A stretch of DNA of 63,297 bases from Anaerocolumna sp. (GTDB lineage: Bacteria > Bacillota > Clostridia > Lachnospirales > Lachnospiraceae), in assembly GCA_029256725.1 (NCBI GenBank), contig JAQSXJ010000020.1, forward strand, positions 1 through 63,297, written 5' to 3'. A model generated the notes under the pieces. The model was not told where the DNA came from and made no database searches. It worked only from the letters and a program-made list of their open reading frames with translations. Shown one piece after another: positions 57,365-63,297 of this stretch (position 1 is its first letter; every line of letters starts with the position of its first letter). The position numbers were made by a program, and so were the translations under genes.

Positions 57365-57925
57365 CTAGAGCTTATTGAGGCTGGTTTCAAAGAGGCTGGT
57401 ATAGGTAAGTATGCCCTCCACTCTATGGGAGTTCATAAGATGGATGGTATCTACCGGAACAATCAGCTTCGGTGCTTTTTGAGCCAGCTCTTCTATGCTG
57501 ATATCTTTGTTTAAGCGGATTCCTCTACCAAGTGTTAAATGAGCCTTAAATTTCTGTTCTTCCACCGGAAATTCCCGTTTCTTAAGACACCAGGTAATTT
57601 TCTCATAGAGGTTTATTAATTCCTGGGATTCCTTAATACCAACCCATAAAATGTCCCCTGTTCCTGTCTTAAACCTTCCAAGCCCTTCGGTCTCCACTAC
57701 AAAAGGTTCTACCCTGCTTAACCTTACTCCCTCCTCTAGGGCCTCTTCTACCAGTTCATATTTCCTTGTTTCACCAATAAAGGCTAAGGTCAAATGGAAA
57801 TTTTCTTTACGCGTAAAGTTACCTTTCGCTGAATTCTTCTTTATAAATCTGCCATACTCATATAGACTTTCTTTTTGATTCTCAGAAAAATCGATTGCTG
57901 CAAAAAGTCGATAGAATTTATCCAT
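57365..57925 (-). CDS. thpR: RNA 2',3'-cyclic phosphodiesterase ThpR
   Basis: A 186-residue 2H phosphoesterase that opens RNA 2',3'-cyclic phosphates to 2'-phosphates. Both catalytic HxTx motifs are present: His44 (HLTL) and His129 (HLTL). Length and spacing are as in the ThpR/LigT family. It lies before no obvious partner; the neighbours are unrelated. Confidence 0.93.
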   Translation of the reverse strand: MDKFYRLFAAIDFSENQKESLYEYGRFIKKNSAKGNFTRKENFHLTLAFIGETRKYELVEEALEEGVRLSRVEPFVVETEGLGRFKTGTGDILWVGIKESQELINLYEKITWCLKKREFPVEEQKFKAHLTLGRGIRLNKDISIEELAQKAPKLIVPVDTIHLMNSHRVEGILTYTSLFETSLNKL

Positions 57926-58079
57926 ATTACTCCTTTCCTGAATATCAGATCTTCCAGCTGATATTCCAGATTCTGTAGTTTAAAACTCATTTGCTTTTTA
58001 ACCTGTTCGTCTATTCAGTCCCACTTCATGGGCATAAAAAAAACCGACTTCAGTAAATCCCAAATGCAACTGTCATACA

Positions 58080-58769
58080 CTATATCTCATCTACTGTTAA
58101 AACATCTTCCAGTCCGCTGAGTAACAACAGAATTTTTTCGTGGTCATGCTTTTCCTGCTGCTTTATAGTGATAAACAGCCCTACTGTGTCCTCTGAATTT
58201 CTTGTTTTGCTGATTTCTACATCAGAGATTGACATATTGTTGGTTCGAATTACTTCAAATACACGGCTTATGGCATTTACAGTGGTAACCTGCACATAGA
58301 CCTCAACCAGCTTGGTTCTGGACATGGTATAAACATCAAAGCGATGTAAAACAGTATTGCATATATATATAAACACACATGCAATAATTGCACCTTCATA
58401 GAAACCGATACCGATTGCCAGCCCCATACAGGCAGATGCCCAAAGCCCTGCTGCTGTGGTCAGTCCCTTGACCTGCTGTTTTCCCGTTATTAATATAGTT
58501 CCCGCACCCAGAAAACCTATACCGCTGATTACCTGTGCACCAAGCCTGGTGGGATCTGTTGTGTAATTCCGTATTTCCATCATATACTGACTTGTGATCA
58601 TTACAAGGGCTGCACCGATGCAGACCAATATATGCGTTCTAAGTCCGGCAGGTCTTCGCTTTCTGCCTCTCTCATATCCGATTAAACCGCCAAAGAGAAT
58701 TGCCAGCGTCAGCCTGGCTATAATGGAAAGTGTATTTATTTCCTGTAGTGAAGCAAGAATTTCTTTCAT
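58080..58769 (-). CDS. mgtC: MgtC/SapB family membrane protein
   Basis: A 229-residue protein with four to five membrane segments in the first 140 residues, including the MgtC pattern LIGYERGRKRRPAGLRTH and the GIGFLGAGTI run. It ends in a cytoplasmic ACT-like domain (about 145-229). MgtC proteins influence Mg2+ homeostasis and ATP synthase activity. The ATG at 58769 has AGAGGTG upstream. Confidence 0.9.
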   Translation of the reverse strand: MKEILASLQEINTLSIIARLTLAILFGGLIGYERGRKRRPAGLRTHILVCIGAALVMITSQYMMEIRNYTTDPTRLGAQVISGIGFLGAGTILITGKQQVKGLTTAAGLWASACMGLAIGIGFYEGAIIACVFIYICNTVLHRFDVYTMSRTKLVEVYVQVTTVNAISRVFEVIRTNNMSISDVEISKTRNSEDTVGLFITIKQQEKHDHEKILLLLSGLEDVLTVDEI

Positions 58770-59113
58770 ATTTACACCTCTTGTATATCTCTGGCATACC
58801 AGTGATACCGCCACAATTTAATAAGAGTGAAAGATCCATAATGTGGCAACCTTTCATAATAAATTTTCTATCACTCTTCCCTGGATTTGTTTTATACTGC
58901 TTGCACCATATGGAACCTTCCGCTTTATTTGCAAATCCTTGGGATGTATAACAGTACTACCTACCGGAATTTCCAACACAGAATACTGTAATATGGTGTA
59001 GTCATCCATAGTGCATCGTGATTTAGTCATTCCCTGACAGGAAACCGCTTTTCAGACAGTATTCCGATTTTCTGATATCATAATTAAATTTTGCTGCGGT
59101 ATTATATGAAATA

Positions 59114-59155
59114 GCTGCCCAAAGGAAGCGGTATAGCATTAGCTTTCTGGGCAGC
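59114..59155 (-). terminator. Terminator-like hairpin after ilvE
   Basis: GCTGCCCA (59114-59121) pairs with TGGGCAGC (59148-59155), with inner partial pairing. The T-run on the minus strand is poor. Confidence 0.5.
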
Positions 59156-59177
59156 CGTTTGCAGCTGTTCTCGTATA

Positions 59178-60248
59178 TTATTTAACCTGGACTGTCCAGT
59201 TAAAGGTATCTTCTAATTTACCAAGCTGTATTCCGGTAATGGTATCATAGATTTTCTGGCTGTACTCCCCGATGCCGCCGTCTTTTACCTGCATGATCTT
59301 ATCTTCCCATCTTAACTGTCCTACAGGTGAGATTACTGCGGCTGTGCCACTGCCAAATACTTCCTCCAGTGTACTGTTATCATAAGCCTCTTTGATCTCA
59401 TTGATATCAATCTTTCTTTCTTCTACGGTAAGTCCCCACTCTTTACAGAGCTGAATTACAGATGCTCTGGTTACGCCGGGAAGTATGCTGCCATTTAATG
59501 CAGGGGTTACAATCTTTCCGCCAATTTTAAAGAAGATATTCATGGCTCCTACTTCTTCAATATATTTTCTCTCTACACCATCCAGCCAGAGCACCTGTGA
59601 ATAACCTTCTTCATGGGCCTTTACCTGTGATCTTAAAGAAGCCACATAATTGGCTCCGGTTTTGGCTTCTCCGATTCCACCCTTTACTGCTCTAACATAT
59701 TCATCTTCTATCCATATCTTTACTGGATTTAAGCCTTCCGGATAATATGCTCCCACCGGTGACAGTATTATAAGGAATTTGTACGTATCGGAAGGTCTTA
59801 CTCCTAAAAATGGATCAGTAGCTATTATAAACGGTCTGATATACAGGGAAGTTCCGGGCTTTGTAGGAATCCAGCTCTCATCAAGCTTAACCACTTCTTT
59901 GATTGCCTGCAGAAAGTCTTCTTCCGGAATCTCCGGTATACAGATTCTTACATTTGTATTATTCGCTCTTTCGATGTTCTTCTCCGGACGGAACAGAAGG
60001 ATTCTTCCATCCTCCGTTTTATATGCCTTTAACCCTTCAAACATCTCCTGTCCATAATGAAATACCATGGCAGAGGGTTCAAGACTAATTGGTTGATAAG
60101 GTTCAATTCTCGCATCATGCCAGCCTTTGCCAGTTTCGTAATCCATCACAAACATATGATCCGTAAATATGGTACCGAATTTTAGCGGATTATCATTACC
60201 TGGCAGTTCTTTGGGAGTTGTGGTTTTTTCTATTCTGATATTTAACAT
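59178..60248 (-). CDS. ilvE: Branched-chain amino-acid aminotransferase
   Basis: A 356-residue PLP enzyme that transfers amino groups in the last step of leucine, isoleucine and valine synthesis and the first of their breakdown. The length and the FEGLKAYK and EVGAMNIFF segments match the larger, eukaryote-like branch of IlvE. The PLP lysine is Lys196 (GEAKTGANYV). The ATG at 60248 has GAGGAA upstream; a longer frame begins in the binding site. Confidence 0.95.
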   Translation of the reverse strand: MLNIRIEKTTTPKELPGNDNPLKFGTIFTDHMFVMDYETGKGWHDARIEPYQPISLEPSAMVFHYGQEMFEGLKAYKTEDGRILLFRPEKNIERANNTNVRICIPEIPEEDFLQAIKEVVKLDESWIPTKPGTSLYIRPFIIATDPFLGVRPSDTYKFLIILSPVGAYYPEGLNPVKIWIEDEYVRAVKGGIGEAKTGANYVASLRSQVKAHEEGYSQVLWLDGVERKYIEEVGAMNIFFKIGGKIVTPALNGSILPGVTRASVIQLCKEWGLTVEERKIDINEIKEAYDNSTLEEVFGSGTAAVISPVGQLRWEDKIMQVKDGGIGEYSQKIYDTITGIQLGKLEDTFNWTVQVK

Positions 60249-60392
60249 GATACGTTCCTCTTTCCTTCTCATTTTTTATATAGGTTTTATATTAGCCTTT
60301 CAGCTTAGGTTTTTCAAGTCTTTTTTTTATTTCTTTCTATATAATCCCATACAAATGAATACCGGCTTGCTGTATGGTGCATTAATTCCATT

Positions 60393-61292
60393 TTATCTGT
60401 CTTCGTAGTTACAAAGTGCCAGCTTGCTGATTTCTGCTGTATTTTTGTTAAAAAAGAATATCCCTACGCCTCCAAGTCCCAAATGACTGCCCAGTACTCC
60501 GCCAATTTTCTGGATAATGAACTGAGTACCCCCGAGTCTTTCCTGTATCATCTTCTTAAGTTCCAGTGCTGCTTCTTCGTCATCTGCATGACTGATTCCA
60601 ATAACCTTATCCTTAAGATCGCCTGCTCGTTCCGCTAGCATATTTACAACTTCTGTATAGGTTTTCTTTTTGCCTCTGATCTTTTCCACAACCTCCATCC
60701 GGCCATCCTCTACATCAAGTATGGGATGAAGATCCAGAATGCTTCCCAATATACCCTGGGCTTTGCTTATCCGACCACCTTTTATAAGCCAGTTTAAATC
60801 TGCTATGGTAAAGATGTGCTCCACATGCTTTATCAGTTCCTTCATATAAGCCAGAGCCTCTTCGAATTTACAGGTGCTGGTTTTGATATATTCACAGGTT
60901 TCCATAAGGATTAACCCTGTAGCTATGGAGCCGCCTTTGGAATCCACCACCTCCATATGTGTCTGGGGGTATTCCTCTTGCACTTCCGAGAGTATGGACG
61001 CTGCCAATTGGCAGGTTCCGGACATAGCTGCAGAAAATGCAAGGTAGATAAAGTCAAAGCCCTTTTTCGCGTACTGACGGAAGGTATTGTATATGTTGTC
61101 CGGTGCAGGCTGAGAAGTCATAGGTACTATACCATTCTTCATTGCTGCATAAACTCCGTCCACATCAATCGTCTCGCCATCCAGATACTCTTTGTCTTCC
61201 AGCAGTATTTTAAGGGGCAAAACTTTAATGTCATTTTCTGCAATATATGTCTCAGGCAGATCACAGGTACTGTCAATAATTAATTTAATCAT
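60393..61292 (-). CDS. DegV-family fatty-acid-binding protein
   Basis: A 299-residue protein of the DegV family. Members bind fatty acids and, as FakB, present them to the kinase FakA. The start IIDSTCDLP and the FSAAMSGTCQLA loop are conserved features; Ser and Thr in these loops hold the carboxylate. The ATG at 61292 has AAAGAAG ten bases upstream. No fakA-like gene is in the window. Confidence 0.9.
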   Translation of the reverse strand: MIKLIIDSTCDLPETYIAENDIKVLPLKILLEDKEYLDGETIDVDGVYAAMKNGIVPMTSQPAPDNIYNTFRQYAKKGFDFIYLAFSAAMSGTCQLAASILSEVQEEYPQTHMEVVDSKGGSIATGLILMETCEYIKTSTCKFEEALAYMKELIKHVEHIFTIADLNWLIKGGRISKAQGILGSILDLHPILDVEDGRMEVVEKIRGKKKTYTEVVNMLAERAGDLKDKVIGISHADDEEAALELKKMIQERLGGTQFIIQKIGGVLGSHLGLGGVGIFFFNKNTAEISKLALCNYEDR

Positions 61293-61430
61293 AACTATCA
61301 TACTTCTTTCCGGATATTATATGTGGTTTTTAATACCACTACATATAATTATAGCATACTATTCAGGCTTTGCAATGGCTATGCCGACTGCTTTCACAGG
61401 CAGATACCTGAGGAATAAGCGTTTATGATG

Positions 61431-61919
61431 CTACTGTTTCTTTACATATTTATAAAAAGCATACTCAATATCATAATAAGTTCGTTCCTCTGACTCAGCT
61501 TCAAGCTGCCATTCCGGCATTTCATCCAGATTGGGAAAATAAGTATCCGCATGATAAGCGTAATCTATCTTTGTTACATGGGCGACATCACATAGATGAA
61601 GCATCTGCTTGTAAATAGTTCCTCCCCCAATAACATATACATCTTCTGATTTATAGTCTTTTACTGCTTCCAAGGCTTCTTCAATATTGTGTACAACTAC
61701 AGCGTCTTTGATTTCAATATCCTTAGACGTGATGACAACGTTAAGCCTGTTCTTTAAAGGCTTACCTGCGGGAAAAGTCTCCAAGGTATTCCTGCCCATG
61801 ATAACAGCCTTTCCGGAGGTTTCATCCCTGAAAAACCTCATATCTTCCGGAATACTGATCAAGAGCTGATTCTGATAACCAATAGCCCAGTTCTTGTCTA
61901 CTGCAACAATTAAATTCAT
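61431..61919 (-). CDS. folA: Dihydrofolate reductase
   Basis: A 162-residue enzyme that reduces dihydrofolate to tetrahydrofolate with NADPH. Motifs in order: VAVDKNWAIGYQNQLLISIPED (substrate Asp26), GRNTLETFP, and VIGGGTIYKQML (cofactor). The length is standard. No thymidylate synthase gene is adjacent. Confidence 0.95.
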   Translation of the reverse strand: MNLIVAVDKNWAIGYQNQLLISIPEDMRFFRDETSGKAVIMGRNTLETFPAGKPLKNRLNVVITSKDIEIKDAVVVHNIEEALEAVKDYKSEDVYVIGGGTIYKQMLHLCDVAHVTKIDYAYHADTYFPNLDEMPEWQLEAESEERTYYDIEYAFYKYVKKQ

Positions 61920-61981
61920 ATAATAATCTACCTTTCTAATAATCTTAGATTGTAAATAAGAAGTGTGAAAGTCTTTTATTT

Positions 61982-62045
61982 CACACTAGCTCTTATTGTA
62001 TCCCACATCTGCTGGCAGATGTGGTACTGCCACAAATTAGGTGTG
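61982..62045. repeat. Small stem-loop repeat, copy 2
   Basis: The core is CCACATCTGC (62003-62012), loop TG, and GCAGATGTGG (62015-62024), with TATTGTAT on the left and TACTGCCACAA on the right. The outer CACAC (61982-61986) pairs with GTGTG (62041-62045). Compared with the copy at 8189, one core pair (G-C to A-T) and one outer pair have changed on both strands. It lies upstream of folA. Confidence 0.65.
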
Positions 62046-62182
62046 AATTATGTATTTCAATTATTCACCACATCACTATCCATAATAGCAAAAAAGCTAC
62101 AGGTAATAGCTCTAAATTAATTATAACAGAACATATGAAAAGAAACAAAATATATAATACATCATTATAAAAAATAACTAAA

Positions 62183-62218
62183 AAACGCCACCACCCTGAA
62201 TACTGGGTTGCAGCGTTT
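62183..62218 (-). terminator. Terminator of the WXG100-like gene cluster
   Basis: On the minus strand AAACGCTGCAACCC pairs with GGGTGGTGGCGTTT, followed by TTTAG. Confidence 0.8.
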
Positions 62219-62241
62219 AATACCGTGGCACTTCACTTTTA

Positions 62242-62520
62242 TTATAAATCATCTTTCTCTGCAACGTCATCAATAAAATTTATGGTCTTTGTATAGATCT
62301 CATTAATAATCGGCGTAAGTTGTTTTATTACATCATTTGCCTTCTCAACCTTTTCAGCCATTACATTATTGATAGCAATATCAACAATACCCTTCTGGGT
62401 TAGATTCTCTATGATTGCTTTATATTTTTTTATGATTTCTTCTATTTCATCCGTACCTTCTGAAAGCTCACGTGCCATTGTTATAAAATCACTGTCAACA
62501 ATTACAACATTACTTGCCAT
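62242..62520 (-). CDS. Small helical protein of a WXG100-like cluster
   Basis: A 92-residue protein predicted to be two long helices (residues 12-40 and 50-88), highly charged, without a signal peptide. It has no WXG motif. AAGGAG lies eight bases before the ATG. It is the last gene of a cluster of three on this strand and ends at a strong terminator. It may be a secretion partner of the preceding WXG100-like protein, by analogy with helical partners in type VII secretion loci. That role is inference. Confidence 0.6.
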   Translation of the reverse strand: MASNVVIVDSDFITMARELSEGTDEIEEIIKKYKAIIENLTQKGIVDIAINNVMAEKVEKANDVIKQLTPIINEIYTKTINFIDDVAEKDDL

Positions 62521-62537
62521 AATATTATCTCCTTCTA

Positions 62538-62807
62538 CTACATTTCTTTTGCCAGCTTATTATCTGCGGTTTCAAAGGTACTTGAGGCATAATTCAAATC
62601 CTTAATCAGGTCCTCTATGTATTCTTCCAGCTTTTTTGCTACCTTCGTAAAAGACTTGCCGGTGGTCAGCATGGCCTCTGCTGCCGAACCCGAACTCTGA
62701 TGCATCGTATATGATTTATTTGAATATTTTTGGATTCTATTTTTCAGATCCGTCAGATCACTAACAGCATCCTTTATATTCGAATAATTTACTATTAATT
62801 CTTCCAT
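62538..62807 (-). CDS. WXG100-like small protein
   Basis: An 89-residue helical hairpin of WXG100 size and pattern: first helix (about 5-33), a turn rich in Ser/Gly (HQSSGSAAEAM, without Trp) and second helix ending KKLEEYIEDLIKDLNYASST. Such proteins are substrates or partners of type VII (ESX/Yuk) secretion. GGAGGGAAAG precedes the ATG. It lies 17 bases before the next gene and 21 bases after the upstream one. The missing Trp makes the family call moderate. Confidence 0.65.
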   Translation of the reverse strand: MEELIVNYSNIKDAVSDLTDLKNRIQKYSNKSYTMHQSSGSAAEAMLTTGKSFTKVAKKLEEYIEDLIKDLNYASSTFETADNKLAKEM

Positions 62808-62828
62808 CGTTTCTTTCCCTCCGATCGG

Positions 62829-63297
62829 CTAGTCCAATAAATCCGCGACAGCGTTTAATTCATCTGCTTTTGTATTCAGAAATTTTGCAAAGCTGTCATC
62901 CAATTCCTGCACCTCTTCAAATACTCCTGTCACTTTATTTAGAAAGCCAATTCCAGCATCCAGGACAGAACCGGCTAAACTAAAAGCAACAGCCTGAATG
63001 GGTGAAAGAAGCAATCTGCCATACCACTTTTCCTGTAAGTATTTCTTATTCCAAATCCTCATATCGAAAAATTCTTCCGATATGATGAGAGAATAGACTT
63101 TCTTTAACTCCTCTAATATTCCGGCACTATAATCCCTAATCTTACCTGCAACCTCGTTTACCAATTTATCTCTAACCGCTTTATTTGTCAGTAATGTTAT
63201 CGCATATTTGGCAAGGTCTTTGATTTTGGAAACTTCTTTTTTTAAAAAGTCCTTAAATTCTGCAAACTTTTTTGCAGCCATTTTTACTGCATTTGAT
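62829..63297 (-). CDS. C-terminal part of a larger helical protein (5' end outside window)
   Basis: The frame is open to the window edge (the upstream codons read SNAVK before the first ATG at 63279-63281), and that ATG has no ribosome site, so the gene probably begins beyond the window. The visible 155 residues are helical, with a short membrane-like patch (LLLSPIQAVAFSLAGSVLDAG) near residues 95-115. It could be the end of an LXG- or WXG-type effector upstream of its two small partners, but the family cannot be recognised. Confidence 0.5.
   Translation of the reverse strand, partial: SNAVKMAAKKFAEFKDFLKKEVSKIKDLAKYAITLLTNKAVRDKLVNEVAGKIRDYSAGILEELKKVYSLIISEEFFDMRIWNKKYLQEKWYGRLLLSPIQAVAFSLAGSVLDAGIGFLNKVTGVFEEVQELDDSFAKFLNTKADELNAVADLLD

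Overview
The window looks like chromosomal DNA from a motile, endospore-forming, glycan-degrading member of the Lachnospiraceae (Clostridium cluster XIVa). The evidence is AT-rich coding sequence with strong AGGAGG-type ribosome binding sites, MotAB flagellar stator genes, a Csp-type germination protease, a SleC-like cortex-lytic protein, a Spo0E-like phosphatase, LplB/LplC-type sugar permeases, YesM/YesN-type two-component regulators and several clan-level glycoside hydrolases. The genus cannot be fixed from the sequence alone. No rRNA, tRNA, CRISPR array, complete insertion sequence or prophage was seen.

Layout. 1-1159: motA and partial motB (minus). 2082-8189 (plus): cation/H+ exchanger, two small unknown proteins, a secreted Ig-like/HtrA-like protease and a MATE exporter. 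8349-12765: ferritin, XRE regulator, Spo0E-like protein, MBL-fold hydrolase, glyoxalase-like protein and LysR regulator. 13099-16398: a beheaded DUF1848 gene and a GH36 alpha-galactosidase. 16968-18844: a pair of M14/AstE-like deacylases, the second apparently inactive. 18918-23276: sugar ABC transporter without an ATPase. 23538-26676: a frameshifted ferredoxin-like (QueG-related) gene, a PrsA-like lipoprotein and a BsuPI-domain secreted protein. 27007-32820: YesN/YesM regulators with a GH95 fucosidase. 32919-38808: an aromatic-acid-exporter-like protein and a Bce-type peptide sensing and resistance module. 39064-44299: GH31 alpha-xylosidase and a GGDEF-GAF-GGDEF-EAL protein. 44648-46366: Csp-like protease. 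46939-51275: carAB behind a promoter and a leader terminator. 52147-54655: three-gene ABC-2 exporter. 55177-61919: SleC-like protein, DUF3877-like protein, ThpR, MgtC, IlvE, DegV and FolA. 62242-63297: small helical WXG100-like proteins at the window edge.

Working together. The sugar transporter, YesM/YesN pair and GH36, GH95 and GH31 enzymes point to import and depolymerisation of galactose-, fucose- and xylose-decorated oligosaccharides. The Csp-like protease and the SleC-like protein belong to the clostridial germination pathway. The Bce module is a self-contained peptide-antibiotic sensing and detoxification unit.

The most unusual content is non-coding. At least five long imperfect palindromes (about 170-240 bp: 14003-14170, 16568-16808, 26699-26939, 46426-46645, 51929-52146) share an asymmetric GGGGACGGCGA end, the same internal-loop sequences and a conserved AACTCGCT near the apex, while their paired arms change in a compensating way. 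Two more long foldbacks (6421-6664, 51557-51800) share the GGGG-type end and AACTCGC but otherwise diverge. Four of the five close copies lie just after a stop codon in the same sense as the gene. One copy is fused to the start-less DUF1848 gene. I do not recognise this family. It could be a structured RNA or a non-autonomous mobile hairpin. Two further small repeat families and two other inverted repeats are also reported.
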